Shown here: one piece after another, positions 54,161 through 62,177 of the stretch | Position numbering within the stretch: position 1 is the first letter of the stretch | Layout: each line of letters begins with the position of its first letter | Assembly (NCBI GenBank): GCA_030123545.1 | Contig: CP126124.1 | Span: forward strand, 3,286,001-3,350,000 | Length of the DNA: 64,000 bases | From: Burkholderiaceae bacterium | GTDB taxonomy: Bacteria; Pseudomonadota; Gammaproteobacteria; Burkholderiales; Burkholderiaceae_C | Direction: 5' to 3' | Translations under genes and position numbers: made by a program | The notes under the pieces: model-generated | Databases searched by the model: none | What the model was told of the DNA's origin: nothing | What the model saw: only the letters and a program-made list of their open reading frames with translations

Positions 54161-54943
54161 ATGAACACCTCGTCCACCGCCATCTCGTTCGGCCTCGCCG
54201 GCCGTATCTGCATCGTCACCGGTGCGGCGCAGGGCATAGGCGCCGCCTGTGCGCACCGCTTCGCGCAGGACGGCGCGAAGGTGTTGGTCGCCGACCTGAA
54301 CGACGAGCTCGGCCGCGCGCTGGCAGCGCAGCTCGGCGCGCTGTACCTGCACTGCGACGTCGGCGACCGCGCCCAGGTCGATGCGCTGGTCGCGCAGACG
54401 ATGGAGGCGCACGGGCGCATCGACGTGCTGGTGAACAACGCCGGCATCTTCAAGGCCGCGGATTTCCTCGACGTCACCGAGGACGACTTCGACGCGGTGC
54501 TGCGCGTGAACCTGAAGGGCGCGTTCCTGGTCGGGCAGGCGGTGGCGCGCGAGATGGCGAAGGCGGGCCGCGGCAGCATCGTCAACATGAGTTCGGTGAA
54601 CGGCGTCATGGCGATCCCGACGATCGCGAGCTACAACGTCAGCAAGGGCGGCATCAACCAGCTGACGCGCGTGATGGCGCTGGCGCTGGCCGATCGCGGC
54701 ATTCGGGTGAACGCGGTCGCGCCCGGCACGATCGCAACCGAGCTCGCGGCCAAGGCGGTGCTGACCAGCGACGAGGCGCGCGCACGCATCCTGAGCCGCA
54801 CACCGATGAAGCGCCTCGGCGAACCAAGAGAGGTCGCCGACGTGGTGGCCTGGCTTGCGAGCGACGCCGCGAGCTACGTCACCGGCGAGATCGTGACGAT
54901 AGACGGCGGTCGCATGACGCTGAACTACACGGTGCCGGTGTAG
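54161..54943 (+). CDS. Short-chain dehydrogenase/reductase
   Basis: From ATG 54161 the classical SDR has 260 residues: TGAAQGIG (20-27), NNAG (92-95), catalytic Ser144/145 in VNMSSVNG, and Tyr158-x3-Lys162 in SYNVSKGG. It ends with YVTGEIVTIDGGRMTLNYTVP. The acidic residue after strand 2 (VADLND) points to NAD(H) rather than NADP(H). The substrate cannot be told from sequence. It is followed 24 bases later by cutA. Confidence 0.88.
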   Translation: MNTSSTAISFGLAGRICIVTGAAQGIGAACAHRFAQDGAKVLVADLNDELGRALAAQLGALYLHCDVGDRAQVDALVAQTMEAHGRIDVLVNNAGIFKAADFLDVTEDDFDAVLRVNLKGAFLVGQAVAREMAKAGRGSIVNMSSVNGVMAIPTIASYNVSKGGINQLTRVMALALADRGIRVNAVAPGTIATELAAKAVLTSDEARARILSRTPMKRLGEPREVADVVAWLASDAASYVTGEIVTIDGGRMTLNYTVPV

Positions 54944-54967
54944 CGAGCAAGACAGATCCATCGGCAG

Positions 54968-55336
54968 ATGCCCGCCACCGCGGAATTCGACATGGAGACG
55001 CCCTACTGCCTCGTGCTGACCACCGTCGCCGGCATGGATCAGGCGCAGGACTTGGCACGCGCGATCGTCGAGGCCGGCCTCGGCGCCTGCGTGCAGATCG
55101 ACGCGGTGCGCAGCATCTACCGCTGGGAAGGGCGCCTGTGCGACGAGCCCGAATGCCGGCTGACGATCAAGACGCGCAGCGCGCAGTACGAGGCGCTGGC
55201 GCGCTTCATCGCCGAGCACCACCCGTACCAGTTGCCCGAGATCGTCCGGCTCGATCTGACCGACGGTTCCGCCGCCTATCTGCGCTGGATAGCCGGGCAG
55301 ACCGCGACGCCGCAGGCCGGAACTCCAGAAACCTAG
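54968..55336 (+). CDS. cutA: Divalent-cation tolerance protein CutA
   Basis: The 122-residue protein has the CutA1 ferredoxin-like fold: VLTTVAGMDQAQDLARAIVEAGLGACVQI, IYRWEGRLCDEPECRLTIKTRSAQYEALARFIAEHHPYQLPEIVRL. CutA forms a stable trimer. It was linked to copper tolerance, though its true role is unclear. ATG 54992 (METPYCLVL) is an alternative start closer to the family N-terminus. Confidence 0.93.
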   Translation: MPATAEFDMETPYCLVLTTVAGMDQAQDLARAIVEAGLGACVQIDAVRSIYRWEGRLCDEPECRLTIKTRSAQYEALARFIAEHHPYQLPEIVRLDLTDGSAAYLRWIAGQTATPQAGTPET

Positions 55337-55397
55337 ACGCCGCGGCACAGCCCGAGTGGGCCGGGCCAGTCCGGGACCGGCGCGCCATATCTCGGGG

Positions 55398-56699
55398 TCA
55401 ACCGGCACCGAGCGCCGGCTGGGGCATCGCCAACCTGCGCCTGATCGTCAGCACCGCCAGCGCCGCGATCAGGCAGGCGCCACCGGCCGCGTACAGCGCC
55501 GGCGTGTAGGTCAGCAGGACCGTGCGCGACAGGCCGGCGCCCCAGGCGGCGAGCGCGGCGCCAAGCTGGTGCGCGGCGAAGATCCAGCCAAACGCGATCC
55601 CGACGCGCTCCTTGCCGAGCGTCGCGCCGGCCAACCGCACGGTCGGCGGCACGGTCGCGACCCAGTCGAGCCCATAGAACATCGCGAACACCGACAGGCC
55701 GTACAGCGTGAACGTCGAATGCGGCAGCCAGATCAGCGACAGCCCGCGCAAGCCGTAGTACCAGAACAGCAGCTTCCTGTTGTCGACCCGGTCCGACAGC
55801 CAGCCCGAGCAGATCGTCCCGACCACATCGAACGCGCCCATCATCGCCAGCACCGACGCAGCCGGCACCGCGGTGAGGCCATAGTCGCCGCACAGCGAGA
55901 TGAAATGCGTCTGCACCAGCCCGTTCGTGCTGAGGCCGCAGATGAAGAAGGTGCCGGCCAGCACCCAGAAGGTCGAATTGCCCGAGGCTTCGCCGAGCGC
56001 AGAAAACGGTGTGCGCCAGCCCATGGTCGCGGCCGGCGCTGTCCGCGCGACAGGTCCGGGAACGAAGGTTTCGCCGAGCGACGCGAGGCCGATGTCGGCC
56101 GGCCGGTCGCGCACTAGCGCCACCACCAGCAGCGCGACCAGTCCGCAGGCCACGACCACCGGCAGCACCGACAGGCGCCAGCCCGCATGCTCGATGATCC
56201 AGGCCGCGAACGGCAGGAACGCGAGCTGGCCCGTGGCCGAGCTCGCGGTCAGCACGCCCACCACCAGGCCGCGCCGCGCGGTGAACCAGCGGTTCGCAAC
56301 CACCGCGCCGAGCACCAGCGCGGTCATGCCGGTGCCCAGGCCCAGCATCAGGCCCCAGAACAGGAACAGCTGCCACAGCTGCGTCGCCTGCGTCGCCAGC
56401 GCCATGCCGGCGGCGACCAGCGCGAGCCCGCAGAACATCACCGCGCGCAGGCCCCAGCGCTCGATCAGCACCGCGGCGAACGGCCCGGCCAGGCCGTACA
56501 GCACGAAGCGCACCGCGAGCGCGGAAGAAATCTGCTCGTTGGACCAGCCGAATTCGCGGCCGAGCGGCGAAAGCAGCGCGCCCGGCAGCCCGAGCGAGGC
56601 CGCCATGGTCAGCATCGTCAGGAACGTGACCGCCGCCATCACCCACGCGTAATGGATGCCGCGCTGCTGCAGCCAAGTCGACAGTCGGGGAGCGAACAT
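55398..56699 (-). CDS. MFS transporter, oxalate/formate or monocarboxylate type
   Basis: The 433-residue protein has about twelve transmembrane helices in two halves. The loop after helix 2 reads GPFAAVLIERWGLRAVMFCG, the MFS A-motif region, and the first helix starts GIHYAWVMAAVTFLTML. ANRWFTARRGLVVGVLTASSATGQLAFLPFAAWIIEHAGW is typical of the OFA and monocarboxylate transporter-like subfamilies. The substrate is unknown. No binding partner lies nearby. Confidence 0.88.
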   Translation of the reverse strand: MFAPRLSTWLQQRGIHYAWVMAAVTFLTMLTMAASLGLPGALLSPLGREFGWSNEQISSALAVRFVLYGLAGPFAAVLIERWGLRAVMFCGLALVAAGMALATQATQLWQLFLFWGLMLGLGTGMTALVLGAVVANRWFTARRGLVVGVLTASSATGQLAFLPFAAWIIEHAGWRLSVLPVVVACGLVALLVVALVRDRPADIGLASLGETFVPGPVARTAPAATMGWRTPFSALGEASGNSTFWVLAGTFFICGLSTNGLVQTHFISLCGDYGLTAVPAASVLAMMGAFDVVGTICSGWLSDRVDNRKLLFWYYGLRGLSLIWLPHSTFTLYGLSVFAMFYGLDWVATVPPTVRLAGATLGKERVGIAFGWIFAAHQLGAALAAWGAGLSRTVLLTYTPALYAAGGACLIAALAVLTIRRRLAMPQPALGAG

Positions 56700-56905
56700 C
56701 GGGATGCGGAGCGCCGTGGAGCGCGGTCGATTTTCGAAGCTAAGAGTCTAGGCTGCAGCAGCGAAGCGGGTGATGAAAGTCAAAGCCCGGTTTGATGCTT
56801 CGCGCACATCAATGGATTGACGATAGCCGCTGTGTTGCCGTTCCGCCCCCGGGTCGGGCGGCCCCATCATCACGCGCCGTGCAGCGAAGCGGCGCGGCCC
56901 GAACC

Positions 56906-57400
56906 TCAGTGGCTCGGCACCAGACCAGGCAAACCACCGCCGATCATCGACTTGCCCTGGTCCAGCACCTTGTCGCAGACCTGTTTCGTCAGCTGTTCTT
57001 TCAGGCCGCCGCCGCCCAGATCGAGCTGGCTGCCGTTGCTGCCGCTCAGGATGCCGCGCAGACCGCTGCTGTAGCCGCTGTCGGTGCTGGACGCGCCGCC
57101 GGGGAGTTTGCCCATCAGCGCGCTTTGCACCGGCGAAGCCGCGCCGCCGCTCAGGTAGTTGTTCTTGATGCAGAACTCGAGCAGGCCGGCGACGTTGCCC
57201 ATGCTGCTGGAGGTCATCGACTGTCCCGACAGCGCGCCGCCGAGGTTGCCGAGCGACAGGCCGTTGCCGCTGCTGCCGCCACCACCCTGCTTCAGCAGAT
57301 CCCCGAGCTGCGCGTGGGCGGCCGTGCCGGCCAGCAGCGCGGCGGCAAGGACGGTAGAGATAGTCACCACAGGGGCGATGCGGCGAATGCGTGCGTGCAT
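56906..57400 (-). CDS. DUF2501 (YjjA-like) secreted protein
   Basis: The 164-residue protein has a signal peptide (about 1-31, ending TAAHAQ) and a Gly/Ser-rich mature part: QLGDLLKQGGGGSSGNGLSLGNLGGALSGQS, then SSMGNVAGLLEFCIKNNYLSG and LKEQLTKQVCDKVLDQGKSMIGGGLP, the DUF2501 signature with two cysteines. The function of the family is unknown. The 206 bases between this gene and the MFS gene hold no gene that I can support. Confidence 0.85.
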   Translation of the reverse strand: MHARIRRIAPVVTISTVLAAALLAGTAAHAQLGDLLKQGGGGSSGNGLSLGNLGGALSGQSMTSSSMGNVAGLLEFCIKNNYLSGGAASPVQSALMGKLPGGASSTDSGYSSGLRGILSGSNGSQLDLGGGGLKEQLTKQVCDKVLDQGKSMIGGGLPGLVPSH

Positions 57401-57489
57401 GGTCGGGCTCCGGTGAGAATGGCTGCGATGCCCGACTATAGGTCGGCCGCGCCACCGCTCAAAAAGGAGACGCGCGGGATAATGCCCCG

Positions 57490-57876
57490 ATGAGACTGCT
57501 CCACACCATGCTGCGCGTCGGCGACCTCGAGCGCGCGATCGACTTCTACACGCGCGTGCTCGGCATGCAACTGCTGCGCCGTTCGGAAAACCCCGCGTAC
57601 AAGTATTCGCTCGCCTTCGTCGGCTACGGCGGCGGCAACCCGGGGCAGGCCGAGATCGAGCTGACCTACAACTGGGGCACCGAGCAGTACGACATCGGCA
57701 CCGCCTATGGCCACATCGCGCTCGGCATGCCCGATGTGCGCGCGGCCTGCGAGAAGATTCGCGCCGCCGGCGGCCAGGTCACGCGCGAGCCGGGGCCGAT
57801 CAAGGGCGGCAGCACGGTGATCGCCTTCGTCACCGACCCGGATGGCTACAAGATCGAGCTGATCGAGCGCGGCTGA
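57490..57876 (+). CDS. gloA: Lactoylglutathione lyase (glyoxalase I)
   Basis: GloA converts the methylglyoxal-glutathione hemithioacetal to S-lactoylglutathione. The 128-residue protein keeps the metal ligands His5, Glu57, His75 and Glu123 (E. coli His5, Glu56, His74, Glu122; one residue is inserted before Glu57 in GYGGGNPGQAEIELTY). The rest is very close to the nickel-dependent class. The only good AAGGAG lies about 20 bases upstream, so initiation is not strongly marked. Confidence 0.97.
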   Translation: MRLLHTMLRVGDLERAIDFYTRVLGMQLLRRSENPAYKYSLAFVGYGGGNPGQAEIELTYNWGTEQYDIGTAYGHIALGMPDVRAACEKIRAAGGQVTREPGPIKGGSTVIAFVTDPDGYKIELIERG

Positions 57877-57963
57877 GGCGCGGCCGGGCCCGATCCGAAT
57901 CGCAACACCGCGCGCAACGATGCGCAAAGCTATCGATCCGAATCCGATGCGGGAGGCACACCG

Positions 57964-58228
57964 ATGACGACAGCATTTGCTCCCTATCCGTTCACGGCCG
58001 CGCAGCATCCGGCAGCGTTGCCGCCGCTGCACGACGGGTGCGACGCCCAGCGGCGCCCGGTCGTGGTCGTCGGCGCCGGCCCGGTGGGTTTTTGCTCCGC
58101 GATCGGGCTGGCCCGGCACGGCGTGCCGGTGGTGCTGCTCGAAGCCGACGACTCGGTCTGCTTCGGCAGCCGGGCGATCTGCATCTCGCGGCGCAGCCTG
58201 GAGATTGCCGAGCGGCTTGGCGCGCTCG
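57964..58228 (+). pseudogene. Aromatic-ring FAD monooxygenase (MhpA-like), 5' fragment
   Basis: The frame from ATG 57964 has the FAD motif VVVVGAGPVGFCSAIGLARHG and FGSRAICISRRSLEIAERLGAL, characteristic of flavin monooxygenases of the MhpA/phenol-hydroxylase group. Similarity ends at about 58227. From 58229 the DNA is transposase in a different frame, so only about 88 of some 550 residues remain. It forms the left edge of a scar whose right edge is an aldolase fragment from the same kind of pathway. Confidence 0.85.
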
Positions 58229-58645
58229 TTTCTCAATGCGCTGGCCAAGGTTGCGGCGTTTTAAATCGGAGCTCTACTCACCGACAACGGAGTCGAGTTC
58301 ACCGATCAGCTGTTTGGCTTCAAGGCCCGCCAGCCCACGGGCGAGCACGAGTTTGATCGCCTGTGCCAGGCGCTGGGCATCGAGCACCGGCTGACCGAGC
58401 CCAGAAGCCCGCGACCAACGGCATGATCGAGCGTTTCAATGGCCATATCGAGCAAGGTGCTGCGTTCACACCGCTTCGTCAGTGGCGAGCAGTCAGAGGC
58501 GACCTTGCTGCGCTATGTGTGGCTGTACAACGAACATCTGCCGCAGAAGAACCTCGACCATCGAACACCGATGCAGGCCATGAAACAATGGCATTAGAGC
58601 CATCCCGATCTATTCACAAAGAGTTCGGTAATCATCCGAGATTTG
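58229..58645 (+). mobile_element. IS481-type transposase, degenerate 3' remnant
   Basis: FLNALAKVAAF, a TAA stop (58262-58264), then LLTDNGVEFTDQLFGFKARQPTGEHEF, DRLCQALGIEHRLTEPRSP and, after a one-base shift at about 58410, NGMIERFNGHIE. A second shift leads to TLLRYVWLYNEHLPQKNLDHRTPMQAMKQWH and an early TAG. These are the second Asp and the Glu of the DDE integrase core of IS481-family elements. The 5' half and both terminal inverted repeats are missing, so it cannot move. Confidence 0.85.
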
Positions 58646-58650
58646 GCAGC

Positions 58651-58862
58651 TACGCCGGCATCTACTCGAGCTTCCTGCGTCACGCCGAAGCGGTAGCGAA
58701 GAAATACGGCCTGAAGGCGGTCAACATCCTCGTCGAGCCCGGCCGCCGCCGCATCATGGTGGGCGGGCAGGAGGACATGCTTGCGACGTCTCACTCGATC
58801 TGCCGACGCGCGGCGGGCACGAGCGCATCCATGCCGATCCGATGATGAGCGAGGCGGCGTGA
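58651..58862 (+). pseudogene. 4-hydroxy-2-oxovalerate aldolase (MhpE/DmpG-like), 3' fragment
   Basis: YAGIYSSFLRHAEAVAKKYGLKAVNILVEPGRRRIMVGGQEDML matches the C-terminal part of class II aldolases of meta-cleavage pathways (usual form YAGVYSSFLRHAE...VGGQEDMIVDVALDL). After DML one base is missing; the next frame continues CDVSLDLPTRGGHERIHADPMMSEAA and stops at TGA 58860-58862. The first 250 or so residues are absent. Together with the MhpA-like fragment it marks the two ends of a deleted operon. Confidence 0.8.
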
Positions 58863-58897
58863 GACACCAGCCGGGCCGCAGCGCCACCCTCCGATCG

Positions 58898-59383
58898 CTA
58901 CCCGACCGACGTGATCTCCTCCGCGCGAGCGACCAGCTTGTCGACGACCTTCGCCAGCGCCGACAGCTCCTCGGCGGACAGCGTATCGAGCAAGCGCGAG
59001 GCTTGGCGTTCCGAATGCGGCGCGATGTCGCGAAAGGTCTTCTCGCCCGCATTCGTCAGCCACAGCAGCGTGCGGCGATGGTTGTCCGGATCGCGCGCTT
59101 CCTCGACACGCCCGGCCTTTCGCAGCCCGGCCAGCGCGCGACTGACGTTCATCGGATGTAATCCAGTCGCCGCCGCGATGTCCTGCGCCGCGCTACCCGG
59201 CCGGTTGGCGAGCACGACGATGGTTCGCCATTCGGTAAGTGTCAGCTCGTGCTGCTTGGCGAACTCGCCAAAGAACGGCCGGCTCAGCAGATTGGTGAGC
59301 TTCAAGAGCCGGAAGCCGACCATCTCCGGTGTCAGGGCCGGATGCCGTTCGGTGCTCGTCGTCGCCAAAGTCTTCCTGTCGGT
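58898..59383 (-). CDS. MarR family transcriptional regulator
   Basis: The protein has 161 residues from ATG 59383 (another ATG is four codons upstream). The winged helix-turn-helix includes LTEWRTIVVLANRPGSAAQDIAAATGLHPMNVSRALAGLRKAGRVEEARDPDNHRRTLLWLTNAGEK (about 47-113), with the usual Asp and Arg of the wing. MarR proteins commonly respond to small aromatic or carboxylic ligands. It is divergent from the ABC transporter operon and probably controls it. It could also be the old regulator of the deleted aromatic operon on its other side. Confidence 0.92.
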   Translation of the reverse strand, partial: TDRKTLATTSTERHPALTPEMVGFRLLKLTNLLSRPFFGEFAKQHELTLTEWRTIVVLANRPGSAAQDIAAATGLHPMNVSRALAGLRKAGRVEEARDPDNHRRTLLWLTNAGEKTFRDIAPHSERQASRLLDTLSAEELSALAKVVDKLVARAEEITSVG

Positions 59384-59443
59384 CATCAATCGCACAAACT
59401 CGGGTTTACCCTACTATTCTATCACACGAGTTCTCGATAACAT

Positions 59444-59470
59444 TTGATATCGATCAACATCGTCAACGAT
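59444..59470. promoter_or_regulatory. Twin palindromes, candidate MarR operator and promoter of the transport operon
   Basis: TTGAT-ATCG-ATCAA (59444-59457) and ATCGT-CA-ACGAT (59459-59470) are two perfect inverted repeats one base apart in the 126-base divergent gap. A possible plus-strand promoter, TTGATA (59444-59449) with GATACA 18 bases on, overlaps them, so binding would block transcription. Confidence 0.55.
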
Positions 59471-59509
59471 ACACCGGCCTGCTGGTCCGGACCACTCAGG
59501 AGTTCCGCG

Positions 59510-60400
59510 ATGTCGCTCTCTAGTGCAACCCGTTTCCCCTTCTCCGTGCGCTGCTTCGCCGCGCCGGCCCTCGCCGCCATGCTCGCTCTCTGCGCCGGCG
59601 CCGCCGCGACCGCCGCGCCGCTGTTCGATCGCCTGCCCGCTTCGATCAAGGCCTCGAAGACGATCCGTCTCGTCGGCGATTCTTTCCCGCCCTATCGCAT
59701 CGTCGGCGGGGACGGAAAGACCGTCACCGGCGTGGAAACCGATCTGGCGCGCGCGCTCGAGCCGGTCCTCGGCGTGAAGTTCGAGCAAACCATCGTCAGC
59801 AACCTGCCGGCGATCCTCGCCGGCATCGACACCGGCCGTTACGACCTCTCGAGCGGGCCGTTGCTGGCCACCAAGGCGCGCGAGGAGCGCTACGACATCG
59901 TCACGTGGCTGCTCAGCAAGCCGGCATTCATGGTACCGACGGCGAGCAACCGCAAGACAAGCAAGCTCGAGGATCTGTGCGGTCTGCGCATCTCGTTCGC
60001 CGCCGGCTCGATGCAGGAGCAGTACGTGCACAAGGTCAACGAGCGCTGCGCGGGGGCCAAGCTGCCGGCGGCGCAGCTCGTGCCGCTGCCCGACGAGAAT
60101 GCGACCGTGCTTGCCACGCTGGCCGGGCGCGCCGACGTGGCATCGATGCAGCTGGCGGCGGCGCTGTACCTGCAGCGGCAGAACCCCGGCAAGTTCGCGA
60201 TCCAGACTGATCAGACCGATCAGCTCGGCGTGCTGCACCTCGGCTTCGTGATGAAGAAGAACAGCGGGCTGGCCCCGGTGATGGTCGACGCACTGAAGCA
60301 GTTGTTCGCGTCGGGCGAATACGCGCGCATCCTCGAGAAGTGGGGTCTCGGCGCGGCGAAGGCCGCCGCGCCGAAGGTGAACCCTTCATCGTCCCAATGA
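59510..60400 (+). CDS. ABC transporter substrate-binding protein, polar amino-acid type
   Basis: From ATG 59510, preceded by CAGGAG at 7 bases, the protein has 296 residues. A signal peptide (about 1-36, ending AAATAAPL) is followed by a family 3 solute-binding domain: IRLVGDSFPPYRIVGGDGKTVTGVETDLARALEPVLGVKFEQ, then DTGRYDLSSGPLLATKAREERYDIVTWL and an end KQLFASGEYARILEKWGLG. The family binds polar amino acids, opines or similar small compounds. It is the first gene of the operon with permease and ATPase. Confidence 0.92.
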   Translation: MSLSSATRFPFSVRCFAAPALAAMLALCAGAAATAAPLFDRLPASIKASKTIRLVGDSFPPYRIVGGDGKTVTGVETDLARALEPVLGVKFEQTIVSNLPAILAGIDTGRYDLSSGPLLATKAREERYDIVTWLLSKPAFMVPTASNRKTSKLEDLCGLRISFAAGSMQEQYVHKVNERCAGAKLPAAQLVPLPDENATVLATLAGRADVASMQLAAALYLQRQNPGKFAIQTDQTDQLGVLHLGFVMKKNSGLAPVMVDALKQLFASGEYARILEKWGLGAAKAAAPKVNPSSSQ

Positions 60401-60425
60401 CGGCGGACCGTCGAAAGCACATTTC

Positions 60426-61340
60426 ATGTTGAAAGCCACCACCATGCCACTGCCGGCCGCCGCTTTTCAGCCGGGCGTCGATGACGTCGCGCACGCGCAC
60501 CATCGCCCGGGGCCGTTGCGCTGGCTCGCGACGATCCTGCTCGCGCTCGTCGCGCTTCCGATCGCCACGTTCCTCGTCACCAACACGCGGTTCGAATGGC
60601 CGGTGGTTGCGAAGTACCTGTTCGCGCCGAGCATCCTGAGGGGTCTGTCGATGACGCTGACGCTTACCGTCATCGGAATGGTCATCGGCTCGGTGATCGG
60701 CACCGTCGCGGCGCTCGCGCTGCTGTCGGACTTCAAACCGTGCCGCTGGGCCGCGCAGGCCTACCTTTGGGTGTTCCGCGGTACGCCGCTGCTGATCCAA
60801 CTGATCTTCTGGTACAACCTCGCGTACCTCGTGCCGAACGTGTCGATCGGCGTGCCATTCGTCGCGCCCATCGCGCATTGGTCGACCAACGAGGTCATCA
60901 CGCCGTTTCTTGCGGCGCTGCTCGGGCTCGGACTGGCCGAAGGCGCCTACATGACCGAGATCGTGCGCGCCGGGCTGCTGTCGGTCGACGCGCGCCAGCA
61001 CGACGCCGCCAAGGCGATCGGCATGACTCCTGTGCAGTCGTTCTTCCGCATCGTGCTGCCGCAGGCGATGCGCTTCATCATCCCGCCGACTGGCAACCAG
61101 GTGATCAGCATGGCGAAGGCGACCGCGCTCGTCAGCGTGATCGCGATGAAAGACCTGCTGCTCTCGGTGCAGCTCATCTACAACCGCACCTTCGAAGTCG
61201 TGCCGCTGCTGATGGTCGCGGTGCTGTGGTACCTAGCGGTAATCACGCTGCTGTACGCGGCGCAGTCGCGCCTCGAACACCACTATTCACGCGGACACCG
61301 CCGAGCGCCTGCGCAAGCCGCCGAGGCTCCTGCCACCTGA
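60426..61340 (+). CDS. ABC transporter permease, polar amino-acid (HisM/GlnP) type
   Basis: The 304-residue protein has a basic/proline-rich N-terminus, one extra helix (about 33-54) and the five-helix core of the His/Glu/Gln/Arg permeases: ILRGLSMTLTLTVIGMVIGSVIGTVAAL, FRGTPLLIQLIFWYNLAYLVP, then the cytoplasmic EAA loop GAYMTEIVRAGLLSVDARQHDAAKAIGMTPVQSFFRIVLPQAMRFIIPPTGNQ. A second ATG lies six codons on. There is only one permease gene, so it probably acts as a homodimer. Confidence 0.94.
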   Translation: MLKATTMPLPAAAFQPGVDDVAHAHHRPGPLRWLATILLALVALPIATFLVTNTRFEWPVVAKYLFAPSILRGLSMTLTLTVIGMVIGSVIGTVAALALLSDFKPCRWAAQAYLWVFRGTPLLIQLIFWYNLAYLVPNVSIGVPFVAPIAHWSTNEVITPFLAALLGLGLAEGAYMTEIVRAGLLSVDARQHDAAKAIGMTPVQSFFRIVLPQAMRFIIPPTGNQVISMAKATALVSVIAMKDLLLSVQLIYNRTFEVVPLLMVAVLWYLAVITLLYAAQSRLEHHYSRGHRRAPAQAAEAPAT

Positions 61341-61356
61341 CGCCGGAGGGAACGAT

Positions 61357-62139
61357 ATGGAACAAGCAGTCAACACAACGCCTGTCATCCGCGCACGCAA
61401 CGTGCACAAACGCTACGGCAGCTTCGAGGCGCTGCGCTCAGTGTCGCTCGATGTCGAGGAAGGCGAGGTGGTCGCGATCATCGGCCCGTCGGGTTCCGGC
61501 AAGTCGACCCTGGTGCGTTGCCTGCACCAGCTCGAGAGCATCGACGCCGGCGCGATCTACCTCGGCGACGAACTGCTCGGCTACGAACGCAACCGCCGTG
61601 GCCACCTGAAGGCGCTCGGGGCCGGCGCCGTTGCGCGCCAGCGCCGCCAGCTCGGCATGGTGTTCCAGCAGTTCGTGCTGTTCCCGCATCTGACGGCGCT
61701 CGAGAACGTGATGGAAGGCCCGGTGCGCGTGCTCGGCGACAGGCCGGACGACGCGCAGCAGCGCGCGCTGCATTTGCTTGGCCGCGTCGGGCTGACGGAC
61801 AAGGTGAACAACTATCCGCAGCAGCTTTCCGGCGGCCAACAGCAGCGTGTCGCGATCGCGCGCGCACTGGCGATGCGGCCCCGCGTGCTCCTGTTCGACG
61901 AGCCGACCAGCGCGCTCGACCCCGAGCTGGTCGGCGAGGTGCTCGACGTGGTCATCGACTTGGCCCGCGCCGGCAAGACGATGGTGGTCGTGACGCATGA
62001 GATCGGCTTCGCGCGCGAGGCGGCGAGCCGCGTCGTCTTCATGGAAAGCGGCCGCATCGTCGAGCAAGGGCCGGCTCGCGAGACGCTCGCCGCGCCCAAG
62101 ACCGAGCGGCTGCGGAGCTTCCTGTCGCGCGTCATGTAG
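61357..62139 (+). CDS. ABC transporter ATP-binding protein, polar amino-acid type
   Basis: The 260-residue protein has Walker A GPSGSGKST (43-51), Q loop, signature LSGGQQQRVAIARAL, Walker B RVLLFDEPTSALDPE and the switch histidine in VVVTHEIGFA. This is the GlnQ/HisP subgroup. An insertion after residue 80 (GYERNRRGHLKALGAGAVARQ) is longer than in GlnQ. An intrinsic-terminator-like hairpin lies across its stop codon. Confidence 0.96.
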   Translation: MEQAVNTTPVIRARNVHKRYGSFEALRSVSLDVEEGEVVAIIGPSGSGKSTLVRCLHQLESIDAGAIYLGDELLGYERNRRGHLKALGAGAVARQRRQLGMVFQQFVLFPHLTALENVMEGPVRVLGDRPDDAQQRALHLLGRVGLTDKVNNYPQQLSGGQQQRVAIARALAMRPRVLLFDEPTSALDPELVGEVLDVVIDLARAGKTMVVVTHEIGFAREAASRVVFMESGRIVEQGPARETLAAPKTERLRSFLSRVM

Positions 62140-62150
62140 CGCGCTTTTTT
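62127..62150 (+). terminator. Hairpin with U-tract across the ATPase stop codon
   Basis: GCGCG (62127-62131) pairs with CGCGC (62140-62144) around an 8-base loop and is followed directly by six T. The stem is short but all GC. It lies 28 bases before the next gene, which has the same direction, so it is probably a partial terminator that lowers expression of the enzymes relative to the transporter. Confidence 0.5.
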
Positions 62151-62177
62151 GCCTTCTCACTAACGAATGGTATCGAG

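Noticed and set aside
56748..57455. Longer minus-strand frame over the DUF2501 gene, ending with a plausible-looking peptide near 56750
   Set aside because: It overlaps the DUF2501 gene in another phase; most of it is Arg-rich shadow and the final stretch has no start or family match.
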